64,000 nucleotides of DNA from Teichococcus coralli (lineage in GTDB: Bacteria; Pseudomonadota; Alphaproteobacteria; Acetobacterales; Acetobacteraceae), in contig NZ_SNVJ01000009.1 in the NCBI RefSeq assembly GCF_009829925.1, forward strand, positions 1 to 64,000, given 5' to 3'. The position numbers and the translations under genes are program-made. Below, one piece after another: positions 1 to 9,620 of this stretch. Positions within the stretch are counted from its first letter, which is position 1; every line of letters begins with the position of its first letter. Under the pieces are notes generated by a model. That model made no database searches and was not told the origin of the DNA. It was given only the letters and a program-made list of their open reading frames with translations.

Positions 1-1
1 C

Positions 2-166
2 CGCAGCGGCGGCGACACCCTGCTGCTCAAGGGCTTCGGCGCCAGCGCCACCATCACCCATGAGCAGGGCAACCTCTTCGCCATCCACGCCGCCGACGGC
101 TCGACCGAGCACGTCACCCTCCAAGGCGTCACCAGCCTCGTCCAGGGCGATTACCTCTTCGCCTGA
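2..166 (+). CDS. 3' end of an RTX-like calcium-binding repeat protein (partial)
   Basis: The window opens inside a reading frame of 54 codons that ends with TGA at 164-166. The visible tail contains DTLLLKGFGASATITHEQ and ends in VQGDYLF, with alternating polar and hydrophobic beta-strand-like segments. This resembles the C-terminal ends of hemolysin-type (RTX) secreted proteins, where a final aromatic-rich strand follows the calcium-binding nonapeptides and helps type I secretion. The nonapeptides themselves lie outside the window, so the family call rests only on this tail. A strong terminator follows directly. Confidence 0.5.
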   Translation, partial: RSGGDTLLLKGFGASATITHEQGNLFAIHAADGSTEHVTLQGVTSLVQGDYLFA

Positions 167-198
167 CCACCGCCACCGCATCGCGGGTGGACAACCTG

Positions 199-228
199 CC
201 CCGGAACCCGGTTCCGGGGTGCCTTTTT
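199..228 (+). terminator. Rho-independent terminator after the RTX-like gene
   Basis: A 9-bp perfect stem (CCCCGGAAC at 199-207 with GTTCCGGGG at 211-219, 3-nt loop) is followed by a run of five T at 224-228. It lies 33 bases after the stop codon of the upstream partial gene, in the correct orientation. Confidence 0.85.
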
Positions 229-619
229 CAAGTGACGCGACGCCGTCCGGCCCGGCCTTCCGCCTTCTTGCTTCAACAGACGGGGCAAGAAACAGGCCGG
301 CGGAGATGACGCGAAGTGCCAGAGGGATGAGAGCAGGGGGTCTCTGCCCCCATCCCTCTGGGAGGGCCCGCGCCTGAGAGACGTGGGAAACGTGGCCTGT
401 CGGGGGAGACGGCCACCCCTCCCGAAAGGTTTACGGGATGTTGTGGTAGATCAGCAATCCCTTCCCCCTGTTCCGCATGATGCAGTGAGCACGTGTGAAA
501 AGAACACAGGAAATCGCCAGATCTTTCGAAGATCTAAGCCAGATTGGCGAATTCTTCGTCATGACTTTTTCGGTCCGGGTGAATTTCGCCGGGAAGACGC
601 ATCTGGAAGTTGTGGTTTC
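229..619. other. Intergenic stretch without a supported gene
   Basis: About 390 bases lie between the terminator and the 3' end of the minus-strand DUF6496 gene. Short open frames exist, but none has a convincing ribosome binding site or recognisable product. The second half is less G+C-rich than the surroundings and contains the palindrome reported at 519-535. Confidence 0.5.
519..535. repeat. Perfect palindrome nested in a second inverted repeat
   Basis: AGATCTT and AAGATCT flank the 3-base loop TCG, giving a 7-bp perfect hairpin. A second pair, TCGCCA at 514-519 and TGGCGA at 545-550, brackets it. It lies in an A+T-richer intergenic patch and could be an operator or a terminator of the minus-strand gene that ends at 620. 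The sequence does not decide between these. Confidence 0.4.
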
Positions 620-979
620 TCAGCTGTGATGCTCGCGAAGCGCCTTTTGCAGAGCTGCTTTGTCCATGCGTGAGCGTCCGGGAATCTGCGCTTTCTGAGC
701 CTGACGGTAGAGTTCCTCCCGCGTGCTCCCGCCACCTCCCTCCTTTCGCGCCTGCGCCGTCCGGCCCGTTCGCTCCTTGCGCTTGGTTTCCTTCAGCTTC
801 TCGCGGTTCTTCTTCGGCGACTGCTGATTCGACGCGCCGGCTTCGCTGAGGGCGATGGCGATGGCCTGCTTCGGGTTCTTCACCTTGCCGCCGTGGCCGC
901 GTTCCAGTTCGCCATGCTTGAACTCATGCATCACGCGCGAAACGGTCTCCTTCTGGGCCTTGCTTTGCCGGGCTGCCAT
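620..979 (-). CDS. DUF6496 domain protein
   Basis: A 119-aa basic protein. Residues 1-50 (MAARQSKAQKETVSRVMHEF onward, then GGKVKNPKQAIAIALSEAG) match the DUF6496 pattern of small proteins often annotated as stress- or plasmid-associated. Residues 51-85 are a Lys/Arg/Gly-rich linker. The last 30 residues (EELYRQAQKAQIPGRSRMDK) look like a Rho-N/SAP-type helix-extended-loop-helix, a fold that binds nucleic acid. The start at 979 is preceded by AAGGA on the coding strand. The biochemical role is unknown; nucleic-acid binding is inferred from charge and the C-terminal motif. Confidence 0.75.
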   Translation of the reverse strand: MAARQSKAQKETVSRVMHEFKHGELERGHGGKVKNPKQAIAIALSEAGASNQQSPKKNREKLKETKRKERTGRTAQARKEGGGGSTREELYRQAQKAQIPGRSRMDKAALQKALREHHS

Positions 980-1153
980 CGGGTGCTGTCCTTCGTGCCT
1001 GCGAGCGGAACATCGCCTTGAACGATCCGTCCGCCCGCGGGTTCCAGCACGGGCGCGCCGCCGCCCAAAAAGCGTGGCGTCTGCAACCGGGGAAGGCGAA
1101 CAGGTTTTCCCTGTCGCACGATCCCCCGCATCCCCTGCAGCTAGGACGTCACC

Positions 1154-1695
1154 ATGCCCGTCGATCCCGCCGCCACCGGCGCGGCCGCCGCATCTCCGGC
1201 GGGGCGCGCGCCCGCCATGCAGCATCGCATCACACTGACCATCAACGGCACCCGGCGCCAGATGGAGGTGGCACCCTGGACCACTCTCCTCGACCTGTTG
1301 CGTGAGGAGATGGAGCTCACCGGCACAAAGAAGGGCTGCGACCACGGGCAGTGCGGCGCCTGCACCGTGCTGCTCAACGGGCAGCGCATCAACTCCTGCC
1401 TGGCGCTCGCCGTCACCAAGGATGGTGCCGAGGTGCTGACGGTGGAGGGCTTGGCCGCTGCCGACGGCACGCTGCATCCGATGCAGGCCGCCTTTGTCGA
1501 GCATGACGCCTTCCAGTGCGGCTACTGCACGCCGGGGCAGATCTGTTCGGCCGTTGGGTTGCTCAAGGAAGGGCATGCGCGCAGCGCCGAGGAAATCCGC
1601 GAACTGATGAGCGGCAACCTATGCCGTTGCGGCGCCTATCCGAACATCGTCGCGGCCATCGAACAGGCCATGCAGCAGGCGGGAGTGGCGGCACG

Positions 1696-1699
<4 letters not shown>
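1154..1699 (+). CDS. paoA: Aldehyde oxidoreductase, [2Fe-2S] subunit (PaoA/YagT type)
   Basis: Small electron-transfer subunit (181 aa) of a xanthine-oxidase-family molybdenum hydroxylase. A plant-type ferredoxin domain carries Cys62, Cys67, Cys70 and Cys82 (CDHGQCGAC core). The all-helical second cluster domain carries Cys122, Cys125, Cys157 and Cys159 (CGYCTPGQ and CRCG). Electrons taken from an aldehyde at the Mo site pass through both clusters to FAD. The E. coli homologue has a Tat leader; none is obvious here, so cytoplasmic location is likely. TAGGA precedes the start, and the gene overlaps the next by ATGA. The true substrate is not shown by sequence. Confidence 0.88.
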
Positions 1700-2712
<1,013 letters not shown>

Positions 2713-2723
2713 GGGGGGCCGTC

Positions 2724-4961
2724 ATGCCGAACAGCGAAACCCATTTCGGCGCGCCGCGCAGCCGCGTGGACGGACGGCTGAAGGTCACCGGCGCCGCGAA
2801 GTATGCCGGCGAGTTCACCGCCCCGGACCTCGCCCATGGCTACGTCGTCTCCAGCGCCATCGCCAAGGGCCGCATCACGGCCATCGACACGGCCGCGGCC
2901 GAGGCGGCGCCCGGCGTGCTGCGCGTCTTCACGCATGAGAACCGGCCCACGACCGCATGGCTCAACAGCAGCTACCGCGACGAGGTGGCGCCTCCGGGAA
3001 AGCCCTTCCGGCCGCTCTACGACGCGGAGGTTGTCTATAGCGGCCAGCCCGTCGCGCTGGTGGTGGCCGAGAGCTTCGAGGCCGCGCGCGACGCGGCGGC
3101 GCTGGTGCGCGTCACCTATGAGCACGCGCCGCACGAGACCAACCTGCGCAACGTGCTCGCCGAGGCCTATGTGCCGCCGAAGGAGCGGCCGGGCATTGAT
3201 CCGCCGCCCAACCCGCGCGGCGATGCCGCGGCCGCCTATGCCGCCGCGCCGATCAAGGTGGAGAATGGCTATCACGTCGCTCCGGAGCACCACAATCCGA
3301 TGGAGCCGCACGCCACCACCGTGGTCTGGGAAGCCGGCGGCAAGCTCACCATCCATGACAAGATCCAGGGCGCGCAGAACACCCAGAGCTACGTCACCAG
3401 CGTGTTCAGCCTGCCGAAGAAGGACGTGCGCGTCATTGCCCCCTTCGTGGGCGGCGCCTTCGGCTCGGGGCTGCGCCCGCAGTACCAGCTCTTCCTGGCC
3501 GTGATGGCGAGTCTTGAGCTGAAGCGCTCGGTCCGAGTGGTGCTGACCCGCGACCAGATGTTCACCTTCGGCTACCGGCCCGACACGATCCAGACCCTGG
3601 CGCTCGGCGCGGACCGGGAAGGCCGCCTCCAGGCGGTGATGCATGAGGCCATCGCCGGAACCTCGCCCTTCGAGGACTTCCAGGAGGTCGTGGTGAACTG
3701 GTCGGGCCTCGCCTACCACTGCGACAACGTCGATCTGAAGTACAAGCTCGCCAAGATCGACACCTATACGCCGCTCGACATGCGCGCGCCTGGCGCGCCG
3801 CTCGGCATGTTCGCGCTGGAATCCGGCATGGACGAGTTGGCCCATGCCTTGAAGATCGATCCGCTGGAGTTGCGCCTGCGCAACTACGCCGAGATGGACC
3901 AGAACACCGGCAGGCAGTTCAGCAGCAAGGAGCTGCGCGCCGCCTACCGCCTGGGCGCCGAGCGCTTCGGCTGGGCCAGGCGCAGCCACGAGCCCCGCTC
4001 GATGCGGGAGGGAAGGGAGCTGATCGGCTGGGGCATGGCCACCGGCGTGTGGGAAGCGGGGATGCAGCAGGCCAGCGCCCGCGCCACCCTGACCGCCGGC
4101 GGCAAGCTCGAGGTGGCTATCGCCACGGCCGACATCGGCACTGGCACCTACACGATCCTGACGCAGATCGCCGCCGACGCCCTGGGCCTGCGCATGGAGG
4201 ACGTCACCGCGCGGATCGGCGACTCCGCCCTGCCGACCTCGCCCATCGAGGGCGGTTCCTGGACCGCCGCCTCGGCCGGCTCGGCGGTGCAGGCCGCCTG
4301 CTACGCCGTGCGCGAGACGCTGCTGAACTACGCCCGCCGGATGGAGAACTCGCCGCTGGCCAATGCCGGCCTTGACCATGTTGTCTTCACCGCGGGCCAC
4401 ATCGCCCTGCGGAGCGACCCTTCCCGCTCCGTGAGCTTCGCCGATGCCATGCGCGCCGGCGGCGTGGATCGCATCGAACAGGAGGAGACCACCGCGCCGG
4501 ACAAGGGGAACATGGCCAAGTTCTCCCCCTACACCCATGCCGCTGTTTTCGCCGAGGTGCGGGTGGATGAGGAGCTTGGCGCCGTGCGTGTGACGCGCGT
4601 GGTGGATGCCATCGCGGCCGGACGGATCATCAACCCCAAGACGGCGCGTTCCCAGATCATCGGCGGCGTGGTGTTCGGCATCGGCATGGCGCTGACCGAG
4701 GAAAGCATGCTCGACCATCGCCTCGGCCGCTTCATGAACCACAATATCGCCGAGTACCACCTGCCGGTGAATGCCGACATCCGCGAGATCGACGTCCTGT
4801 TCGTTGACGAGGAGGAAAGCAAGGCCAACCCCATCGGCGTGAAAGGGCTGGGCGAGATCGGCATCGTCGGCACGGCGGCGGCGATCGCCAACGCGGTGTT
4901 CCATGCCACCGGAAAGCGCATCCGCGAGCTGCCGATCACCCTCGACAAGCTGCTGGACTGA
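2724..4961 (+). CDS. paoC: Aldehyde oxidoreductase, molybdenum-binding subunit (PaoC/YagR type)
   Basis: 745-aa catalytic subunit. The N-terminal ald_Xan_dh_C domain (about 1-135) is followed by the molybdopterin-binding domains. Characteristic segments include FVGGAFGSGLRPQ, the ADIGTGTYTILTQ loop and GVKGLGEIG, whose Glu (about residue 711) is the conserved active-site base. By family knowledge the enzyme oxidises aldehydes to acids with molybdopterin cytosine dinucleotide. GAGGGGGG precedes the ATG. No PaoD/XdhC-type maturation chaperone is seen in the window, so cofactor insertion must be served by a gene elsewhere. Clinical or physiological substrate is unknown. Confidence 0.88.
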   Translation: MPNSETHFGAPRSRVDGRLKVTGAAKYAGEFTAPDLAHGYVVSSAIAKGRITAIDTAAAEAAPGVLRVFTHENRPTTAWLNSSYRDEVAPPGKPFRPLYDAEVVYSGQPVALVVAESFEAARDAAALVRVTYEHAPHETNLRNVLAEAYVPPKERPGIDPPPNPRGDAAAAYAAAPIKVENGYHVAPEHHNPMEPHATTVVWEAGGKLTIHDKIQGAQNTQSYVTSVFSLPKKDVRVIAPFVGGAFGSGLRPQYQLFLAVMASLELKRSVRVVLTRDQMFTFGYRPDTIQTLALGADREGRLQAVMHEAIAGTSPFEDFQEVVVNWSGLAYHCDNVDLKYKLAKIDTYTPLDMRAPGAPLGMFALESGMDELAHALKIDPLELRLRNYAEMDQNTGRQFSSKELRAAYRLGAERFGWARRSHEPRSMREGRELIGWGMATGVWEAGMQQASARATLTAGGKLEVAIATADIGTGTYTILTQIAADALGLRMEDVTARIGDSALPTSPIEGGSWTAASAGSAVQAACYAVRETLLNYARRMENSPLANAGLDHVVFTAGHIALRSDPSRSVSFADAMRAGGVDRIEQEETTAPDKGNMAKFSPYTHAAVFAEVRVDEELGAVRVTRVVDAIAAGRIINPKTARSQIIGGVVFGIGMALTEESMLDHRLGRFMNHNIAEYHLPVNADIREIDVLFVDEEESKANPIGVKGLGEIGIVGTAAAIANAVFHATGKRIRELPITLDKLLD

Positions 4962-4964
4962 CAA

Positions 4965-4990
4965 GGCCGGGGGAGGGGCCTCCCCCGGCC
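4965..4990 (+). terminator. Terminator hairpin after the paoABC genes
   Basis: GGCCGGGGG (4965-4973) pairs with CCCCCGGCC (4982-4990) around an 8-nt loop, beginning three bases after the paoC stop. A loose T-rich patch (TCTTCTTC) follows. The stem is very stable; the U-tract is poor. Confidence 0.6.
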
Positions 4991-5243
4991 GCGCGTCTTC
5001 TTCGGGTTGTCTGGCGCTGCATGCCTCGCATGCGCTGGCGGCTTGAAGAAGGGAAGGCGGCCGGGGGGCTTCCCGCTCCCCACGCCGCCCGGGAGCTGTG
5101 CCGCGAGCCGCATGGCCGCCGCTCTCCGGCGAAAGGTCCCGGAGCGCTGAGCGGCCTGCTGCGCTTCACAGGTGCGGGAGTCCGCCGCTCCCTACGCTGG
5201 CGGGTTGCGTCGCTGGAGGCCAGAATGCGCGCCCGACGCCGAA

Positions 5244-6317
5244 ATGAGGGGATCAGCGACGGACAACGAGCAGAGTTTTCCGGGCGAGCACCGCGCGCCG
5301 GGGCCGTCATTCGCCCTTCGACCGGGCGATCCCGTGCTGGTCACGGGCGGTTCGGGCTTTCTCGGCTCGGCCGTTATGCGCGTGCTGATCCTGCGCGGGC
5401 TGCGCGTGCGCGCGCTCGTCCGCCCCACCAGCCCTGCCGCCAACCTGACCGGCCTGCCCTGCGAAACGGTCCAGGGCGACCTGGAGAGCCCGGCCTCGTT
5501 GCGCGCCGCGTTGCGCGGCGTCCGTTGCCTGGTGCATGTCGCGGCCGACTACCGCCTCTGGGCGCCCGACCCGGCGGCGATCCTGCGCGTCAACGTCGAT
5601 GGCACGCGGGCGCTGATGCGCGCGGCGCTGGAGGCCGGCGTGGCGCGCGTCGTCCACACCAGCAGCGTCGCCACCCTGCGGGTCGCCGGCGCCACCGCCC
5701 CGGTGGACGAGACCGCCGCCCAGCGGCCGGAGGAGGCGATCGGCACCTACAAGCGCAGCAAGACGCTCGCCGAGCGCGTGGTGGAGGAGATGGTGGCGCG
5801 CGACGGCCTGCCCGCCGTCATCGTCAACCCCTCCACCCCGGTCGGCCCGCGCGACATCCGCCCGACGCCCACCGGCCGCATGATCCTGGACGCCGCGCGC
5901 GGCAAGATTCCCGCCTTCGTGGACACCGGTTTGAACTTCGCCCATGTGGACGACATCGCGCAGGGCCACCTGCTGGCGCTGGAGCGCGGCCGCGTCGGCG
6001 AGCGCTACATCCTCGGCGGCCAGAACCTGCTGCTGCGCGACCTGCTGGCCGAGATCGCCCGGCGCACCGGCCGCCGGCCGCCGCGCATCCGCCTGCCGCG
6101 CGCGCCGCTCTTCCCGCTGGCGCTCGGCGCCGAGGCCGTGGCGCGCCTGACCGGCAAGGAGCCGCTGCTGACGCGCGACGGGCTGCGCATGGCGCGCTAC
6201 CGCATGTTCTTCACCTCGGCCAAGGCGGAGCGTGAGCTCGGCTACTGTGCCCGGCCCTATGAGGAGGGCGTGGCCGACGCCCTGGCCTGGTTCCGCAGCG
6301 CGGGCTACCTGGCGTGA
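5244..6317 (+). CDS. hpnA: Hopanoid-associated sugar epimerase HpnA
   Basis: NAD(P)-dependent extended SDR/epimerase. A Rossmann motif TGGSGFLG lies near the N terminus, the active-site pair is YKRSK, and the segment NFAHVDDIAQGHLLALERG is typical of HpnA. In hopanoid producers HpnA is the first gene of the locus; its substrate is thought to be a hopanoid-linked sugar but is not firmly known. The start is uncertain: the ATG at 5244 gives 357 aa, a GTG at 5172 gives 381 aa, and the conserved domain begins about 30 residues into the shorter form. The stop overlaps the next start by one base. Confidence 0.85.
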   Translation: MRGSATDNEQSFPGEHRAPGPSFALRPGDPVLVTGGSGFLGSAVMRVLILRGLRVRALVRPTSPAANLTGLPCETVQGDLESPASLRAALRGVRCLVHVAADYRLWAPDPAAILRVNVDGTRALMRAALEAGVARVVHTSSVATLRVAGATAPVDETAAQRPEEAIGTYKRSKTLAERVVEEMVARDGLPAVIVNPSTPVGPRDIRPTPTGRMILDAARGKIPAFVDTGLNFAHVDDIAQGHLLALERGRVGERYILGGQNLLLRDLLAEIARRTGRRPPRIRLPRAPLFPLALGAEAVARLTGKEPLLTRDGLRMARYRMFFTSAKAERELGYCARPYEEGVADALAWFRSAGYLA

Positions 6318-7477
6318 TGCCGTCCATCCTTCTCGGCCTGCTGGCGCTGGCCATCTGGCTCTACCTGCTGCTCGCGCGGGGCGGCTTCTGGCGGGCGCGC
6401 CAGCGCGACGACCGCGATGCCCCGCCGGAGCCGGGGCGCTGGCCCGCCGTCACCGCCGTCGTTCCGGCGCGCGACGAGGCGGCGGTGATCGCCCGCTCGG
6501 TCGGCAGCCTGCTGCGGCAGGACTATCCCGGCGCCTTCCGCGTGGTGCTGGTGGATGACGGCAGCACCGACGGCACCGCCGAGACCGCCCGCGCCGCCGC
6601 CGCAGCCCTCGGCGCCGCCGGCCGGCTCGACATCCTCCCCGGCGCCCCCTTGCCGAAGGGCTGGACCGGCAAGCTCTGGGCCCTGCAGCAGGGCGTCCGC
6701 CACGCGAGCGGCTGCGCCGCCCCGCCCGAATACCTCCTGCTCACCGATGCCGATATCGGCCACGCGCCGGACAACCTGCGCGCCCTGGTGGCGCGCGCGG
6801 AGCAGGGCGGCTGCGCGCTGGTCTCGCTGATGGCCGAGCTGTGCTGCACGACGCGCGCCGAGCGCTTCCTGGTCCCCGCCTTCGTCTTCTTCTTCCAGAT
6901 GCTCTATCCCTTCGCCTGGGTGGCGCGCCGCGACCGCGCCACCGCCGCCGCGGCGGGCGGCTGCATGCTGGCGCGCCGCGCGGCGCTGGAGGCGGCGGGC
7001 GGCATCGCCGCCATCCGCGCCGAGATCATCGACGACTGCGCCCTCGGCCGCCGCATGAAGGCGCAGGGCCCGGTCTGGCTCGGCCTGACCCGCCGCGCGG
7101 TGAGCCTGCGGCCCTATGCGAGCGTCGCGGAGATCGGCCGGATGGTGTCGCGCTCGGCCTATGCCCAGCTCGGCTATTCGCCGCTGCTGCTGGCGGGTAC
7201 CCTGGCCGGCATGGCGCTGACCTATCTCGTTCCTCCCGCCCTGGCCCTGGCCGGCACCGGACCGGCGCGTGCCCTCGGCCTCGCCGCCTGGGCGCTGATG
7301 GCGCTGGCCTTCCAGCCGATGCTGCGCTTCTACCGCGTCTCGCCGCTCTGGGGTCCCGCGCTGCCGGTGATCGGCGCGGCCTATGCGCTGTTCACCCTGC
7401 AATCGGCGCTGCAGGTCTGGCGCGGGCGCGGCGGCCAGTGGAAGGGCCGCGCGCAGGCCATGGCGGGCCGCGCATGA
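6317..7477 (+). CDS. hpnB: Hopanoid-associated glycosyltransferase HpnB
   Basis: 386-aa membrane-anchored family 2 glycosyltransferase. An N-terminal TM helix (about 1-20) precedes a GT-A domain with VVPARDEA, the DDGSTDG nucleotide-sugar motif, LLTDADIGH and an EIIDDCALGRR segment; the C-terminal part is hydrophobic with several membrane helices. The family is always linked to hopanoid genes and may glycosylate the hopanoid side chain. A GTG lies one codon upstream at 6314; either start is possible. The 3' end overlaps the next gene (ATGA), so hpnA to hpnG look like one transcript. Confidence 0.88.
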   Translation: MPSILLGLLALAIWLYLLLARGGFWRARQRDDRDAPPEPGRWPAVTAVVPARDEAAVIARSVGSLLRQDYPGAFRVVLVDDGSTDGTAETARAAAAALGAAGRLDILPGAPLPKGWTGKLWALQQGVRHASGCAAPPEYLLLTDADIGHAPDNLRALVARAEQGGCALVSLMAELCCTTRAERFLVPAFVFFFQMLYPFAWVARRDRATAAAAGGCMLARRAALEAAGGIAAIRAEIIDDCALGRRMKAQGPVWLGLTRRAVSLRPYASVAEIGRMVSRSAYAQLGYSPLLLAGTLAGMALTYLVPPALALAGTGPARALGLAAWALMALAFQPMLRFYRVSPLWGPALPVIGAAYALFTLQSALQVWRGRGGQWKGRAQAMAGRA

Positions 7478-8349
7478 GCCTCGCCGCCGCCCCCGCCGCA
7501 CCCTCCGCAGCCGAGGCCGCCGCCCTCCAGGCCCGCCAGTCCGGCAGCTCCTTCTACACGGCGATGCGGCTGATGCCGAAGGCCGAGCGCGCGGCCATGT
7601 TCGCCGTCTATGCCTTCTGCCGCCAGGTGGACGACATCGCCGACGACGGCACCCGCCCGCGCCCCGAGCGCGCCGCGGCGCTGGACGCCTGGCGCACCGA
7701 CCTCGCCGCCCTCTATGCCGGCCACCCCGCCGATGCTCCCCCTGGCCGCGCCGCCTTCCTGGCGGAGGCCGTGCACCGCTTCGGGCTGCGGCGGGCGGAT
7801 TTCCTGGCGGTGATCGACGGCATGGCGATGGACGTCGCCGCCGACATCCGCGCCCCGGAGCTCGCGACGCTCGACCTCTATTGCGACCGCGTGGCCAGCG
7901 CCGTCGGCCGCCTCTCCACCCGCATCTTCGGCATGGACCCCGTGCCGGGCGAGGAACTGGCCTACGAGCTCGGCCGTGCGCTGCAACTGACCAACATCCT
8001 GCGCGACCTCGACGAGGACGCCGCCATCGGCCGCCTCTACCTGCCGCGCGAGCTGCTGGCCGGGGCCGGCATCGCCACCACCGAGCCGCAGGCGGTGATC
8101 GCCGACCCGCGCGTGGACCGTGCCTGCCGCCCGCTGGCCGCGCGGGCCCGCGCGCATTTCGCCGCCGCCGAGCGCCTGCTGCGCAGCCGGCCGCGTGGCC
8201 GCCTCCTGGCGCCTCGGCTGATGGCCGCCGTCTACCAGGCCCTGCTGCGGGACATGGAGGCGCGGGGCTGGGCGCCGCCGCGCCGGCGGGTGCGGCTCGG
8301 CAAGCGGCGCCTGCTCTGGATCGTCGCGCGGCGCGGCGTGCTGGGCTGA
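7474..8349 (+). CDS. hpnD: Presqualene diphosphate synthase HpnD
   Basis: 291-aa squalene/phytoene synthase family enzyme. Two Asp-rich sites are present: DDIADD at residues 53-58 and NILRDLDED about 110 residues later, followed by GRLYLPRELL. The N-terminal SGSSFYTAMRLMP and FCRQVDDIAD fit HpnD, which condenses two farnesyl diphosphates to presqualene diphosphate, rather than HpnC. HpnC-type genes usually sit just upstream, but here hpnB overlaps this gene directly, so hpnC is absent from the locus. Assignment as HpnD rather than HpnC is by motif memory and could be tested by profile search. Confidence 0.83.
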   Translation: MSLAAAPAAPSAAEAAALQARQSGSSFYTAMRLMPKAERAAMFAVYAFCRQVDDIADDGTRPRPERAAALDAWRTDLAALYAGHPADAPPGRAAFLAEAVHRFGLRRADFLAVIDGMAMDVAADIRAPELATLDLYCDRVASAVGRLSTRIFGMDPVPGEELAYELGRALQLTNILRDLDEDAAIGRLYLPRELLAGAGIATTEPQAVIADPRVDRACRPLAARARAHFAAAERLLRSRPRGRLLAPRLMAAVYQALLRDMEARGWAPPRRRVRLGKRRLLWIVARRGVLG

Positions 8350-8351
8350 CC

Positions 8352-9620
8352 ATGCGGGTGCATGTCATCGGTGCCGGCCTCGCCGGGCTTTCGGCCGCCG
8401 TCGCGCTGGCCACGCGCGGCATCCCGGTGGAACTCTCCGAGGCGGCGGCGCAGGCCGGCGGCCGCTGCCGCTCCTACCACGACGCCCGCCTGGGCATGAT
8501 GATCGACAACGGCAACCACCTCGTCCTGTCCGGCAATGCCGCCGTCGGCCGCTACCTGCGCGCCATTGGCGCCGGGGACCGGCTGACCGGCCCCGCCCGC
8601 CCCGAATTCCCCTTCCACGACCTGCGCAGCGGGAAAGGCTGGACGGTCCGCCCCAATGCCGGGCCGCTGCCCTGGTGGGTGCTGCATCCCGGCCGCCGCG
8701 TGCCCGGCACCCAGCCGCGCGACTATCTCGCCCTCGCCGCCCTGGCCCGGCGGCACCCCGGCAAGCGCATCGGCGAGGTGCTGCCCTGCCAGGGTCCACT
8801 CTGGGAGCGGCTGCTGCATCCCTTCCTGCTCGCCGCGCTCAACACCGCGCCGGAGGAGGGGACCGCCGACCTCGCCGGCGCCGTGATCCGCGAGACCCTG
8901 GCGCGCGGTGGCCAGGCCAGCCTGCCGCGCATCGCCACCCCGAGCCTCGCCGCCGCCTTCGTCGATCCCGCGCTGGACCGGCTGCGGCTGGCCGGCGCCA
9001 CCCTCCGCCTCGGCCGCCGCCTGCGCGCTCTGGAACTGGAGGGCGAGCGGGTGGCGGCGCTCGCCTTCGCCGACGGCACCGTCCCCCTCGCGCCCGACGA
9101 GGCCCTGGTGCTGGCCGTGCCGCCCTGGGTGGCGCAGGACCTGCTGCCCGGCCTCGCCGCGCCGGACGCCCACCGCGCCATCCTCAACGCCCATTTCCGC
9201 CTGGCCCCGCCGCCCGGCCTGCCGCCCATGCTCGGCCTGATCGGCGGCACCGCGGAATGGATCTTCGCCTTTCCCGACCGGCTCTCGGTCACCATCAGCG
9301 CCGCCGACTCCCTGCTGGACATGGAGACAGACACCCTCATCGCCCGCCTCTGGGCCGACATCGCCGCCGCCCACCGGCTGCCCGGCCCGCCGCCACCCTG
9401 CCGCGTCGTCAAGGAGAAGCGCGCCACCTTCGCCGCCACCCCGGCGCAGGAGGCCCGCCGCCCGCCCGCGCGCACGCGCTGGCGCAACCTCTTCCTCGCC
9501 GGCGACTGGACCGCCACCGGCCTGCCCGCCACCATCGAGGGCGCGCTGCGCTCGGGCGAGACGGCGGCGGCGCTCGCCCTGTCCCTGCCGCAGCCGGCGT
9601 GGGAGGCGGTGGCGGCATGA
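8352..9620 (+). CDS. hpnE: Squalene-forming FAD-dependent oxidoreductase HpnE
   Basis: 422-aa amine-oxidase-like flavoprotein. The N-terminal GAGLAGLSAA binds the FAD ADP moiety, followed by the Glu-containing strand VELSEAA and a GGRCRS segment. The C-terminal FLAGDWTATGLPATIEGA is the second FAD site shared with phytoene desaturases. HpnE reduces hydroxysqualene to squalene in the three-enzyme HpnCDE route. It starts two bases after hpnD stops and overlaps the cyclase gene by ATGA. Confidence 0.88.
   Translation: MRVHVIGAGLAGLSAAVALATRGIPVELSEAAAQAGGRCRSYHDARLGMMIDNGNHLVLSGNAAVGRYLRAIGAGDRLTGPARPEFPFHDLRSGKGWTVRPNAGPLPWWVLHPGRRVPGTQPRDYLALAALARRHPGKRIGEVLPCQGPLWERLLHPFLLAALNTAPEEGTADLAGAVIRETLARGGQASLPRIATPSLAAAFVDPALDRLRLAGATLRLGRRLRALELEGERVAALAFADGTVPLAPDEALVLAVPPWVAQDLLPGLAAPDAHRAILNAHFRLAPPPGLPPMLGLIGGTAEWIFAFPDRLSVTISAADSLLDMETDTLIARLWADIAAAHRLPGPPPPCRVVKEKRATFAATPAQEARRPPARTRWRNLFLAGDWTATGLPATIEGALRSGETAAALALSLPQPAWEAVAA

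Noticed and set aside
7474..8349. Calling this gene hpnC
   Set aside because: The N-terminal SGSSFY and VDDIADD context and the RDLDED segment fit HpnD better, and it directly precedes hpnE as hpnD does.
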